Part shown: positions 45,416 through 54,373 of the stretch, piece by piece
Layout: each line of letters begins with the position of its first letter
Numbering within the stretch: the stretch's first letter is position 1
DNA from: Chloroflexota bacterium
GTDB taxonomy: Bacteria > Chloroflexota > Dehalococcoidia > UBA2979
Direction of reading: 5' to 3'
Length of the DNA stretch: 56,694 nucleotides
Assembly (NCBI GenBank): GCA_026713865.1
Contig: JAPONQ010000006.1
Location: forward strand, 1 to 56,694
Position numbers and translations under genes: made by a program
The notes under the pieces: model-generated
What the model saw: only the letters and a program-made list of their open reading frames with translations
The model's database searches: none
What the model was told of the DNA's origin: nothing

Positions 45416-45865
45416 ATGGTGCTGACCCGCGACGTCCAGCAACAGATGACCGCCGCGATGCGCGCACGCGACACGGCACGTCGCGACGCGCTGCGCCTGC
45501 TCATCGCCGCCTTCCAGAACGCCCGCATCGCCGCTGGCCACGAGCTCTCCGACGAGGAGGCGACCCGTGTCCTGCAGCGCGAGGCGAAGCAGCGCCGCGA
45601 GTCCATCACCGAGTACGAACGCGCCCGCCGCGAGGATCTCGCCGGGCGCGAGCGGGAGGAGCTCCGGATCATCGAGGGCTTTCTGCCCCGGCCGCTCACG
45701 GAGCCCGAGCTCACCGATCTGGCGCGCCAGGTGGTCGCCGAGGTCGGCGCGTCGTCGCCCGGCGATCTCGGCCGCGTGATGCGCCCTCTGATGGAGCGCG
45801 TCGCCGGGCGCGCCGACGGGCGGCGCGCCAACGAGATCGTGCGGGGGCTGCTCGGCGGCGCGTGA
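45416..45865 (+). CDS. yqeY: YqeY/GatB-YqeY domain protein
   Basis: 149 residues. RDVQQQMTAAMRARDTARRDALRLLIAAFQNARI, ATRVLQREAKQRRESITEYERARRED, EELRIIEGFLPRPLTEPEL and GDLGRVMRPLMERVAGRADG are family signatures. It has the tail-domain fold of GatB and is often next to rpsU; it may act in tRNA-dependent amidation or tRNA binding, not proven. ATG 45416 follows GGAGGCGC. Confidence 0.92.
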   Translation: MVLTRDVQQQMTAAMRARDTARRDALRLLIAAFQNARIAAGHELSDEEATRVLQREAKQRRESITEYERARREDLAGREREELRIIEGFLPRPLTEPELTDLARQVVAEVGASSPGDLGRVMRPLMERVAGRADGRRANEIVRGLLGGA

Positions 45866-45929
45866 TGCCCGCTCCGGGCCCGTCGGCCCGCCTCCGCCTG
45901 CCGCCCCGCCCCCGACGGGCGCGCGCCCG

Positions 45930-48104
45930 GTGAGTTCACGGCGCATCCTCACGGGGCGCCGCGCCCTGCTGTTCGCCGCCGCGCTCGCCTCGGCGCTGGT
46001 GGCGGCGCTCTTTCCCTGGTTCCCCGGCACCGACGCCGTCTCGGAGGGGAGCCTCGCGACGCGCACGATCACGGCGCCGCGCTCCGCCACCTACGAGTCG
46101 GCGGTCCTGACAGAGGCGCTGCGCGAGGAGGCCGCCGCGGCCGTCTCCGACGTCTACGTGCTCGACCCCGGCGTGCGCGACACGCAGCTGCGCTCGCTCG
46201 ACCGCCAGCTCGCGATGATCGACGCCGAACGCCGCGACCAGGGGCTCTCGGCCTCTGCCCGCGAGTCCACGATCCGCGCGATCGACGGGGTGGATCTCTC
46301 CCCCCGGGCCGCCGACGCGCTCGGCTCGGCCGACGACGAGAGCTGGCAGCAGCTCGCCTCGGAGGCGCGCAACGCGCTCGGCCGCGCGCTCACCGGCGCC
46401 GTCTCGGCCGACGATCTGCCGGCCACCAGGGAGCGGGCGGAGGGCTTCCTCTCGGCGGAGCTCGACGAGGTGCACCGGCTCGGCCTCGGCGAGCTGCTCG
46501 GTCCCCTGGTCGTCCCCACGCTCGTCGTCGACCGTGAGCGCACCGAATTCGTCCGCGAGGAGGCGCGCGCGGCGCAGCGCCCGGTCGAAGTCGTGGTGGA
46601 GGCGGGCGACCCCGTCGTGACGCGGGACGAGCCGATCACGGCGGCGCAGGCCGAGGCGCTGCAGATGCTCGAACTGGTCGAGTCGGACGTGCGCCTGGAG
46701 TCGATCGTCGCCACGGTGCTCGTGGCGATGCTCGCCGCAGCTGCGCTCGCCGGCTACCTCTTCGTGGAGCAGCCTCTGAGCGTGGCCGGGTTCCGCCGGT
46801 TGCTGCTCCTGGCGCTGCTCCTGCTCGTCCCCGCGATCGTGGCGAAGTTCGGGATCCCGCTCGCGCTTCCCGACGAGGAGCGCCGCTTCCTGGTGCATGC
46901 GCTGCCGCTGGCGGCGACTCCGGTGGCGGCGGCCGTGCTGCTCGACGTCCCGGTGGCGGTGCTGCTCGCGATGCTGGTCGCTGCCATCGCCTCGTTCCTC
47001 GCGCTCGAGGTCCCCGGCTCGGATGGCGTCGGCGCCGCGACGCCGCTCGAGGCGGTGCGCGTCTCGCTGGTCGTGATCGCCGCCTCACTCGGTGGCATCC
47101 TCCCGGCGGCGCGCGCGGAGCGGCAGCAACGCTACCTGCTGGCCGGGATTGGAGCCGCCCTGGCCGGCGCGGCCGCCGCGGGTGCCACCTGGATGCTCGA
47201 CGTCGAGCGCTCCGGGATCGACCTGCTCTGGATCGCCGTCACCACGACCGTGGGGGGATTCCTCGCGGCGATGATCGCCGTCGGCGCCTTCGTCGTGCTC
47301 TCGCGCCCCTTCGGCATCATCACGCGCGTCGAGCTGATGGAACTGGCGCAGCTCAACCACCCGCTGCTCCGGCGCCTGCAGGACGAGGCGCCGGGCACGT
47401 TCCAGCACTCGGTGCTCGTCGGCACCCTCGCCGAGCGCGCCGCCGACCGTATCGGCGCGAACCCGCTCGTCGCCCGCGTCGGGGCCTACTACCACGACGT
47501 CGGGAAGCTGGTCGCCCCCTCCTTCTTTGTCGAGAACCAGACCGGGGAGAGCCCGCACGGGGGGCTCGATCCGCTGCAGAGCACCCGCGTCATCCAGCAG
47601 CACGTGACGGCCGGGATGGACATCGCCCGCCGCGCCGGCCTGCCGGAGGCGATCGCGCAGTTCATCCCGCAGCACCACGGGACGAGGCTCGTCGCCTTCT
47701 TCTACCGCCGCGCCGCCGAGCAGAACCCCAGCATCGACCCCGATCTCTTCCGCTACCCCGGTCCGCGCCCCCGCACGCGCGAGTCGGCGCTCGTGATGCT
47801 CGCCGACGGCTGCGAGGCGGCGGTGCGGGCGAGCTCGGACCATTCGCCCGATCAGATCCGCGCCATCGTCGAGGGCGTGTTCCGGGAGCGCATCGACGAG
47901 CGGCAGTTCGACGACTGCCCGATCTCGCTCCGCGACCTGCGAGTCGCCTCCGACTCCTTCGTCACCGCGCTGGTGGCGGTCTTCCCCCCGCGCGTCGAGT
48001 ACCCCGAGCCGACCGAGCGCGAGCGAGCCGAGCGTCTCGGCGGCGCCGAGGGAGAGGGGCGGGCCGGGGAGCCCCGAGACCCGGCCGGGCAGGCACGCCG
48101 CTAG
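45930..48104 (+). CDS. PgpH-type membrane HD-domain phosphohydrolase
   Basis: 724 residues. An N-terminal membrane helix, a large extracellular 7TMR-HDED domain (about residues 40-245), a block of seven hydrophobic helices (about 250-455), then a cytoplasmic HD domain: APGTFQHSVLVGTLAERAAD, AYYHDVGKLVAPSFFVENQ, IQQHVTAGMDIARRAGLP and QHHGTRLVAFFY. PgpH of Listeria degrades c-di-AMP, so this protein probably sets c-di-AMP levels. The HD pair and the extra His residues are intact. GTG 45930. ybeY, which often follows pgpH, is not present. Confidence 0.9.
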   Translation: MSSRRILTGRRALLFAAALASALVAALFPWFPGTDAVSEGSLATRTITAPRSATYESAVLTEALREEAAAAVSDVYVLDPGVRDTQLRSLDRQLAMIDAERRDQGLSASARESTIRAIDGVDLSPRAADALGSADDESWQQLASEARNALGRALTGAVSADDLPATRERAEGFLSAELDEVHRLGLGELLGPLVVPTLVVDRERTEFVREEARAAQRPVEVVVEAGDPVVTRDEPITAAQAEALQMLELVESDVRLESIVATVLVAMLAAAALAGYLFVEQPLSVAGFRRLLLLALLLLVPAIVAKFGIPLALPDEERRFLVHALPLAATPVAAAVLLDVPVAVLLAMLVAAIASFLALEVPGSDGVGAATPLEAVRVSLVVIAASLGGILPAARAERQQRYLLAGIGAALAGAAAAGATWMLDVERSGIDLLWIAVTTTVGGFLAAMIAVGAFVVLSRPFGIITRVELMELAQLNHPLLRRLQDEAPGTFQHSVLVGTLAERAADRIGANPLVARVGAYYHDVGKLVAPSFFVENQTGESPHGGLDPLQSTRVIQQHVTAGMDIARRAGLPEAIAQFIPQHHGTRLVAFFYRRAAEQNPSIDPDLFRYPGPRPRTRESALVMLADGCEAAVRASSDHSPDQIRAIVEGVFRERIDERQFDDCPISLRDLRVASDSFVTALVAVFPPRVEYPEPTERERAERLGGAEGEGRAGEPRDPAGQARR

Positions 48105-48183
48105 CACCGCCCCCCGCTATGATCGCGCCGAGCCGGGATCGGCGGCCGCGGCCGGCGCCGGGCGGCTCTGGGCGGGAGTCGCC

Positions 48184-48921
48184 GTGCGAGCGGCCGTCGT
48201 CGTCTTCCCCGGTACGTGGAGCGACCGCGACTGCCTCCACGCCCTGGAGACGGTCGGGATCGAGTCCCGCCGAGTCTGGCACCGAGAGCGGCAGATCGAG
48301 TCTGACGAGCTCGTCGTCCTCCCCGGCGGCTTCTCCTACGGCGACTACCTGCGCTGCGGGGCGATCGCGCGCTTCTCGCCGGTGATGGAGGCCGTGCGAC
48401 GGCACGCCGAGGCGGGGGGACTCGTCATCGGCATCTGCAACGGCTTCCAGGTGCTCTGCGAGGCCGGAATGCTGCCCGGTGCGCTGATGCGCAACGACTC
48501 GCTGCGCTTCCGCTGCCAGGAGGTCCACCTGCAGGCGGCGAGCGCCGGTTCGCCATTCACGAGCGGGCTCGACCCCGCCCGCCCGCTGCGCATGCCAATC
48601 TCCCACGGCGAGGGCAACTATTACGCCGACCCCGAGACGCTGGAGCGCCTCGAGCGGGAGGAGCGCATCGCCTTCCGCTACGTCGACGCCTCCGGGCGCG
48701 CGACGGCCCGCGCGAACCCCAACGGCTCGCTTCGCAACATCGCCGGTGTCCTGAGCGCGGGCGGGAACGTGCTCGGGATGATGCCCCACCCGGAGCGCGC
48801 CTGCGAGACGCTCCTGGGCGGGGACGACGGGAACGCGATCTGGCGCTCGCTGCTCGCCCGGCGCGCTGCGCGCGGGTCCGGGCTCACCGCGGATCCGGCG
48901 CGGCCCGGGGCGTCCCGATGA
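48184..48921 (+). CDS. purQ: Phosphoribosylformylglycinamidine synthase subunit PurQ
   Basis: 245 residues, class I glutaminase. VVVFPGTWSDRDCLHAL, LPGGFSYGDYLRCGAIAR, the nucleophile in VIGICNGFQVLCEAG, and the His/Glu in MMPHPERACE. It delivers ammonia to PurL. GTG 48184, with TATGAT at 48118-48123 as a candidate -10. The start of purL overlaps its stop by 4 bp (ATGA). The small PurS subunit normally needed by this PurQ/PurL type is not seen next to it. Confidence 0.95.
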   Translation: MRAAVVVFPGTWSDRDCLHALETVGIESRRVWHRERQIESDELVVLPGGFSYGDYLRCGAIARFSPVMEAVRRHAEAGGLVIGICNGFQVLCEAGMLPGALMRNDSLRFRCQEVHLQAASAGSPFTSGLDPARPLRMPISHGEGNYYADPETLERLEREERIAFRYVDASGRATARANPNGSLRNIAGVLSAGGNVLGMMPHPERACETLLGGDDGNAIWRSLLARRAARGSGLTADPARPGASR

Positions 48922-51197
48922 CGGACGACGCCCCGTCCGCCGCCGGCCCCGCCGAGGTCGACCCACAGGAGCTCCGGCGCATCGCGATGTCGCGCGGCGA
49001 ATACGAGCGCCTGCGGGAGCTGCTCGATCGCGACCCCTCGTCCGTCGAGCTCGGGATGGCCGCCGCACTGTGGTCGGAGCACTGCGGCTACAAGCACTCG
49101 CGGTCGCTCTTCCGCCACTTCCCGACGGAGAGCCCGCGGGTGCTCACGCGCACCGGCGAGGAGAACGCCGGCGCCATCGATCTCGGGGATGGCTGGGTCG
49201 CCGTCTTCAAGATGGAGTCGCACAACCACCCCTCGGCGATCGAGCCCTACCAGGGCGCGGCGACCGGCGTCGGCGGCATCCTCCGCGACATCTTCGCGAT
49301 GGGGATGCGCCCCGTCGCCCTGCTCGATTCGCTCCGGTTCGGTGAGCTCGACGACCCCCGCAACCGCCACCTCTTCCAGGGCGTCGTCGCCGGCGTCGGC
49401 GGCTACGGCAACTGCGTGGGCGTGCCGACCGTGGGGGGCGAGGTGCAGTTCGATCCCGGCTACGACGGAAACCCCCTGGTCAACGTCATGTGCGTCGGCG
49501 TCGGCCGCCGGGAGCAACTGCTCTCTGCCTCGGCGCGCGGTTCGGGCAACCCGCTCGTCCTCGTCGGCGCCGACACCGGTCGCGACGGGATCCACGGTGC
49601 GACCTTCGCCTCCGTCGAGCTCGACGAGGACGCGGGCGCCCAGCGCCCGGCGGTTCAGGTCGGCAACCCCTTCCTCGAGAAGCTCCTGATGGAGGCCTGC
49701 GTTGAGCTCGCCGAGCGGCACCCCGAGTGGATCGAGGGGCTGCAGGATCTCGGCGCCGCCGGCCTCACCTCGAGCAGCGTCGAGGCGGCCGCCCGCGCCG
49801 GGACCGGCATCGCCATCGACGTGGAGCGCGTCCCCCGCCGCGAGCAGGGGATGAACGCCTACGAGGTGATGCTCTCCGAGTCGCAGGAGCGGATGCTCGT
49901 GATCCCGAAGCGCGAGCATCTGGAGGATGTGCTCGCCCTGATGCGCCGCTGGGAGCTGCGGGCCGACGTCATCGGCGAGGTCACCGACGACGGGCGCGCC
50001 ACCATCCTGAGCGAGGCCGGCACCGAGGCGCGCATCCCCGTCTCCGTCCTCACCGACGCGCCGCTCTACCCGCCCCAGGCGCGCCGCCCCGCCCACCTCG
50101 ACGCGCTCTGGGCCGAGGATCTTGCGGCGCTTCCCGACCGTGTGGCGGCGGGTGCCGGCGCGGCGAACGAGTGGCTGCTCGCCCTGCTCGGGGCGCCCAA
50201 CATCGCGAGCCGGGGCTGGATCTACCACCAGTACGACCACCAGGTGCTCAACGGCACCGTCGTGCTCCCCGGCGGCGACGCCGCCGTGATCCGCGTCCCG
50301 GGAATGCGCGCCGGGCTCGCCGTGGCGACCGACTGCAACGCCCGCTTCGTGGCTCTCGACCCGCGCGCCGGGGCGCAGATGGCCGTCGCCGAGGCGGCGC
50401 GCAACGTCGTCGCCACCGGGGCCGAGCCTGTCGCGCTCACCGACTGCCTGAACTTCGGCAACCCGGAGCGCCCGGATGTGGCGTACCAGCTGGAGCAGTC
50501 GGTGATCGGGCTCTCGGAGGCGGCACGCGCGCTCGGGACGCCGGTCGTCTCGGGCAACGCCTCCCTCTACAACGAGACGCCGACGGGCGGCGTGCCGCCG
50601 ACCCCGACGATCGGGATGCTCGGCCTCCTCTCCAACGTGGCCCGCCATCTCACCGTCGCCCCCGGTCCCGGCGACGCGCTGGTGCTGCTCGGGGCGCCGC
50701 TCTCTCAGGCGCCGGCGGCGCTCGCCGGGAGCGAGTACCAGCTGCGGGCGCACGGCCGCCTGGCGGGCCGCCCCCGGATCGACCTCGACTGCGAGCGCGC
50801 CGTGCAGCGCCTGGTGCTCGACGCGCACGCCCACGGCCTGCTCTCCTCCGCGCACGATCTCGCCGAGGGCGGGCTCGCAGTCGCACTCGCCGAGTGCCTG
50901 CTCCAGGCCGGTGCGGGCTTCGTCCCCGCCCCCGGCCTCGAGATCGGACCCCGGCTCGACGCCGCGCTCTTCGGGGAGGCACCCTCGCGCCTGCTCGTCG
51001 GGGTCGCTGGTGCCGGGGCCCGTTCGGCGCTGCTCGACCTGGCGCGCGACGCCGGCGTCTGTGCCACCGTGCTCGGGGAGGTCGTTGCCGAGGAGCAGCC
51101 GCGGCTCCGTTTCGGTCCGCTCGACGTCGCGTGCCCCTCGCTCCGCGACGCCTACGAGGGCGCCCTCTCTCGCGCGCTCGGCGAGGAGTGGCCGTAG
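48918..51197 (+). CDS. purL: Phosphoribosylformylglycinamidine synthase subunit PurL
   Basis: 759 residues, the small PurL type used with separate PurQ and PurS. ALWSEHCGYKHSR, KMESHNHPSAIEPYQGAATGVGGILRDIFAMGMRP, GVPTVGGEVQFD, QDLGAAGLTSSSVE, ESQERMLV, and in the second half GGDAAVIRV, DCLNFGNPERP and VSGNASLYNET. It makes FGAM from FGAR. ATG 48918 overlaps purQ. Confidence 0.96.
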   Translation: MTDDAPSAAGPAEVDPQELRRIAMSRGEYERLRELLDRDPSSVELGMAAALWSEHCGYKHSRSLFRHFPTESPRVLTRTGEENAGAIDLGDGWVAVFKMESHNHPSAIEPYQGAATGVGGILRDIFAMGMRPVALLDSLRFGELDDPRNRHLFQGVVAGVGGYGNCVGVPTVGGEVQFDPGYDGNPLVNVMCVGVGRREQLLSASARGSGNPLVLVGADTGRDGIHGATFASVELDEDAGAQRPAVQVGNPFLEKLLMEACVELAERHPEWIEGLQDLGAAGLTSSSVEAAARAGTGIAIDVERVPRREQGMNAYEVMLSESQERMLVIPKREHLEDVLALMRRWELRADVIGEVTDDGRATILSEAGTEARIPVSVLTDAPLYPPQARRPAHLDALWAEDLAALPDRVAAGAGAANEWLLALLGAPNIASRGWIYHQYDHQVLNGTVVLPGGDAAVIRVPGMRAGLAVATDCNARFVALDPRAGAQMAVAEAARNVVATGAEPVALTDCLNFGNPERPDVAYQLEQSVIGLSEAARALGTPVVSGNASLYNETPTGGVPPTPTIGMLGLLSNVARHLTVAPGPGDALVLLGAPLSQAPAALAGSEYQLRAHGRLAGRPRIDLDCERAVQRLVLDAHAHGLLSSAHDLAEGGLAVALAECLLQAGAGFVPAPGLEIGPRLDAALFGEAPSRLLVGVAGAGARSALLDLARDAGVCATVLGEVVAEEQPRLRFGPLDVACPSLRDAYEGALSRALGEEWP

Positions 51198-51533
51198 CGC
51201 CCCGCACGACGGCAACCCGCTGGCAGAGCACTCCCGGCGCAACCTGCGCGTGGGAGGCTTGACGGGGATAGAACAGACGTTCTATCCTGAACCGACGACC
51301 GCCCCCGGTCGGGAAGGAGGCGCGGCACCGCCGGCGAGCGGCGCATTGCCCGGCACACGGCCCGGCGATACGCTGATCGCTCTTCCAACGGACATCCACG
51401 CCGCTCACGATGCGGGTCGCGACGACGCCCGCCGATTGTGGACGCGGGCGTGGACAAGCTGGAGTAGCGGCGCCGGCCTCCCGCCTACCGTGGGTGGCGT
51501 CCCGGCTCCGATGCGCCGAGAGGGTGTGTCGAG
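51198..51533 (+). other. Long purL-rplI intergenic region (leader of rplI-dnaB)
   Basis: 336 bp with no convincing gene. It contains the TTGACG-N18-TATCCT promoter with an embedded LexA-type box (51259-51288) and a perfect AAGGAGG (51314-51320) without a start codon 5-10 nt downstream. The predicted rplI leader is about 240 nt, long enough for an RNA element. The frame from the purL end to 51537 is open but its product is not protein-like. Confidence 0.5.
51259..51288 (+). promoter_or_regulatory. Promoter TTGACG-N18-TATCCT with embedded SOS-type box
   Basis: TTGACG at 51259-51264 and TATCCT at 51283-51288, 18-bp spacer. The spacer holds the palindrome GGATAGAAC-AGAC-GTTCTATCC (51266-51287), whose core GAACAGACGTTC (51271-51282) matches the Gram-positive LexA/DinR consensus GAACRNRYGTTY. 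A repressor bound there would cover the promoter completely. Confidence 0.55.
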
Positions 51534-52166
51534 GTGAAGGTCGTTTTCCTGGAGACTGTGGAGGGGTCCGGCACCATGGGCGAGGTCAAGACCGTCGCCA
51601 ATGGCTATGCCCGGAACTACCTGTTGCCGCGCGGCCTGGCCGCACCGGCGACCGCCGCCCTCCTCGAGCGGGCTGAAGAGCTCGCGCGCGAGGAGGAAAG
51701 GCGCCAGCAGGCCCAGGACGAGAGTGCTCAGGGGCTGGCTCGCCGGCTCGAGGGGCACGCGCTCGTGATGGCCGTTCGCGTCGGCGAGCAGGGGCGTTTG
51801 TACGGCTCGGTTACCAGTGCCGACCTCGCCGAGAAGGCTGGGGAGATTCTCGGCGAGGAGCTGGACCGCCGTCGCGTCCTTCTGCCCGAGGTGATTCGGA
51901 GCGTGGGGGTGTACTCCGTGCCTCTCCGGCTCTCACGTAACGTGGTGCCGGAGGTGCCGGTGGTGGTGGTGGACTCCGAGGCGCCGGAAGGCGTCGAGGC
52001 CGCCGCCGAGGCGATGCTCCACGCCGCCTCGGTGGAGTCCGAGGAGGCCGAAGCCGCCGCCGCCGAGGAGGAGCCCCCCGTGGAGGCGCCGTCGGCCGAC
52101 GGCGCATCGGAGTCGGGAACCTCAGACGACGCCGCGCCCGCGGCCCCGGACGACGATTCGAGCTGA
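51534..52166 (+). CDS. rplI: Ribosomal protein bL9
   Basis: 210 residues. The N-terminal KVVFLETVEGSGTMGEVKTVANGYARNYLLPRGLA is the L9 signature, then a long central helix and the C-terminal domain (LYGSVTSADLAEKAG, SVGVYSVPLRLS). About 55 extra acidic Glu/Ala/Asp-rich residues extend the C-terminus beyond the usual ~150. GTG 51534. dnaB starts 3 bp after its stop, so the two are co-expressed. Confidence 0.93.
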   Translation: MKVVFLETVEGSGTMGEVKTVANGYARNYLLPRGLAAPATAALLERAEELAREEERRQQAQDESAQGLARRLEGHALVMAVRVGEQGRLYGSVTSADLAEKAGEILGEELDRRRVLLPEVIRSVGVYSVPLRLSRNVVPEVPVVVVDSEAPEGVEAAAEAMLHAASVESEEAEAAAAEEEPPVEAPSADGASESGTSDDAAPAAPDDDSS

Positions 52167-52169
52167 CCC

Positions 52170-53609
52170 GTGGTCACGGAGAGACGCCCGCCCGCGCTGT
52201 GGCCGGACGGGCAGACCCGCGGCGGCGGGTTGCCGCCGCATGACATCGACGCCGAGGAGGCGGTCGTCGCGGCGCTCCTGCTCGACGACAGCGCCTATGC
52301 GCGCGTGCTCCCGATCGTGCAGCCCGGGGACTTCTTCCGCGAGCAGAACCGCTGGTGCTACGAGGCGGCGCAGGCGCTCGCCGGTCGCTCCGAGTCCGTC
52401 ACCCTCACCACGCTCGCGCACGAGCTCGAGCGGGACGGCCGCCTCGACGCCGTCGGCGGCGAGCCCTACCTCGCCGAGATTCAGGGGAAGCACTTCACCG
52501 CGCTGGGCGTGGAGGCGCATGCGCGCATCGTCGCCCGCGACGCGCTCTACCGTCGGCTGATCCAGGTCGCCTCGCAGATCGCCCAGCGGGCCTTCGACGG
52601 GGGCCCCGACGTGGCGCGCGTTCTGGCCGAGGCCGAGGCACTCCTGCTCGGGGTGCGCTCGGCGGAGGCTGCGGGTGATTTTCACCGCCTCCGCGAGCTG
52701 CTCGATCACTTTCTGGAGGACTCCGGTGAGCAGGTCGAGGGCCAGCTCGTCGAGGGCGTGCGCTCCGGCTTCATGGATCTCGACGAGCTGCTCGGCGGCT
52801 TCAAGCGCGGCGATCTCGTCATCCTCGCCGCCCGCACGGGAGTGGGGAAGTCGGCGCTGCTCCTCAACTTCGCGCGCAACGCCGCCGTCGGCCAGCACGC
52901 GACGGTCGCGCTCTTCTCCCTCGAGATGTCGGGCGAGCAGCTCGCGGCGAGGCTGCTCTCCGCCGAGTCCGACGTGACCTCGACACGGCTCCGCCTCGGC
53001 ACGCACACTGAGCGCGAGGAGGCGCGGATCATGCACGCCATCGGCGTGCTCGGCGGCGCCGGCGTCTACATCGACGACTCGCCGATGCTCTCCGTTCCTG
53101 AGATCCGCGCGAAGCTCCGCAGGCTGCAGGCCGACGTCGGGCTCGACCTCGTCGTCGTCGACTACCTGCAGCTCCTGCACGGGAGCGGCCGCGCCGACAC
53201 CCGCGCCGGCGAGATCAGCCAGATCTCCCGGACGCTCAAGGAGATGGCGCGCGAGCTGCAGGTGCCGGTCATCGCGGCCGCGCAGCTCTCCCGCGCGGTC
53301 GAGCAGCGCTCGCCGCACATCCCGATGCTCTCCGACCTCCGGGAGTCGGGCTCGATCGAGCAGGACGCCGACGTCGTGATGTTCATCTACCGCGAGGACG
53401 TCTACCTGAGACCCGAGGAGTGGCAGCGCCAGCACCCGGAGGCGCCCGGGAACCAGCACCCCACCGGCCTCGCCCAGATCATCGTTGCCAAGCACCGCAA
53501 CGGTCCGATGGGATCGGTCTCGGTGCGCTTCGTCGACCGCATCGCCTCGTTCCATGATCTGCTGCTGCGGGCGGAGGAGCCTCCCGGCGGCGGCTCAGCC
53601 GCGTGGTGA
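52170..53609 (+). CDS. dnaB: Replicative DNA helicase DnaB
   Basis: 479 residues. N-terminal domain starting PPHDIDAEEAVVAALLLDD, then RecA-type C-terminal domain with GFKRGDLVILAARTGVGKSALLLNFARN (Walker A), VALFSLEMSGEQLAARLL, DLVVVDYLQLL (Walker B), AAQLSRAVEQR, SDLRESGSIEQDADVVMFIYR and QIIVAKHRNGPMGSVSVRF. No intein. The GTG start follows rplI by 3 bp. The DnaD-like and loader genes follow directly, giving a complete helicase-loading set. Confidence 0.97.
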   Translation: MVTERRPPALWPDGQTRGGGLPPHDIDAEEAVVAALLLDDSAYARVLPIVQPGDFFREQNRWCYEAAQALAGRSESVTLTTLAHELERDGRLDAVGGEPYLAEIQGKHFTALGVEAHARIVARDALYRRLIQVASQIAQRAFDGGPDVARVLAEAEALLLGVRSAEAAGDFHRLRELLDHFLEDSGEQVEGQLVEGVRSGFMDLDELLGGFKRGDLVILAARTGVGKSALLLNFARNAAVGQHATVALFSLEMSGEQLAARLLSAESDVTSTRLRLGTHTEREEARIMHAIGVLGGAGVYIDDSPMLSVPEIRAKLRRLQADVGLDLVVVDYLQLLHGSGRADTRAGEISQISRTLKEMARELQVPVIAAAQLSRAVEQRSPHIPMLSDLRESGSIEQDADVVMFIYREDVYLRPEEWQRQHPEAPGNQHPTGLAQIIVAKHRNGPMGSVSVRFVDRIASFHDLLLRAEEPPGGGSAAW

Positions 53610-54373
53610 AGGCGCGCCCCTCCCCGCCGGCCGCCGCCGAGCCGGCCGGCCGGCGCTTCCCCGGATTCGCGGCCGGGGCTCCGGCGGTCGCGCTGCCGCG
53701 CGAGCTCTTCGTCGCGCTGCTGCCCCGGATCGAGGACGAGGGCGAGCTGCGCGCGACCCTCTACGCGCTGGCGGCGGCGATGAGGCCGGGGCCGGTGCTC
53801 GGCGTCAGGCGCTCGCAGCTGCTTCGGGAGCGCCCGCTGCTCTCGCAGTTCGAGCGCCTGCGGCCCGGCGAGGCGCCGGAGGCGGCAGTGGCCGCGCTCT
53901 CCGCGGCCGTGGGCCGCGGCTCGCTGCTCGGCTGCGAGCTCACCGACGGCGACCTGCTCTACCTGGTGAACTCGCCGGCCGGGCGCCGCCAGCGGGAGCG
54001 CCTGCTCGCGGGCGCGCTCGCAGCGCCGCCCGCGCCGCCGGGATGGCGTCCCGGCGGCCCCGGGGGCGTGGCCCGGCCCGCCGATCAGCCGGCGCCCTCC
54101 GGCGCGGCGGCGCTCTACGAGGCCGAGATCGGGCTCATCACCCCTGCCGTGGCCGAGGCGCTCGCCCGCGCCGAGGCGCACTACCCGGAGGACTGGATCG
54201 AGGACGCGCTGCGCGTGGCTGCGCTCCACAACGCGCGCTCGTGGGCGTACGCGGAGGCCGTGCTGAGGCGCTGGGAGGCCGAAGGGCGTGGAGAGGAGGG
54301 GAGAGGTGCGGACTCTGAGCGAGATCATGGGGACGACCCCTACGGCCGAGTCGTCCGCCGCTCCTGGCCCTGA
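53603..54373 (+). CDS. DnaD-domain primosomal protein
   Basis: 256 residues. The N-terminal ~140 residues form helical/winged segments (ALPRELFVALLPRIEDEGELRATLYAL, LSQFERLRPGEAPEAA). A Pro/Gly linker lies at ~140-165. The C-terminal DnaD/DnaB_2 domain is YEAEIGLITPAVAEALARAEA followed by DWIEDALRVAALHNARSWAYAEAVLRRW. In Firmicutes DnaD remodels DNA and recruits DnaB and the loader. GTG 53603 or 53606 overlaps the dnaB stop; its 3' end overlaps the loader gene by 68 bp in another frame. Confidence 0.82.
   Translation: MVKARPSPPAAAEPAGRRFPGFAAGAPAVALPRELFVALLPRIEDEGELRATLYALAAAMRPGPVLGVRRSQLLRERPLLSQFERLRPGEAPEAAVAALSAAVGRGSLLGCELTDGDLLYLVNSPAGRRQRERLLAGALAAPPAPPGWRPGGPGGVARPADQPAPSGAAALYEAEIGLITPAVAEALARAEAHYPEDWIEDALRVAALHNARSWAYAEAVLRRWEAEGRGEEGRGADSERDHGDDPYGRVVRRSWP

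Noticed and set aside
51314-51330. Strong AAGGAGG in the rplI leader as a start of a small gene
   Set aside because: No ATG, GTG or TTG at 5-10 nt downstream; noted only as an orphan site.
50911-51533. Open frame crossing the end of purL and the rplI leader
   Set aside because: Composition is not protein-like, and it ends by overlapping the rplI start; no good ribosome-binding site and start pair.
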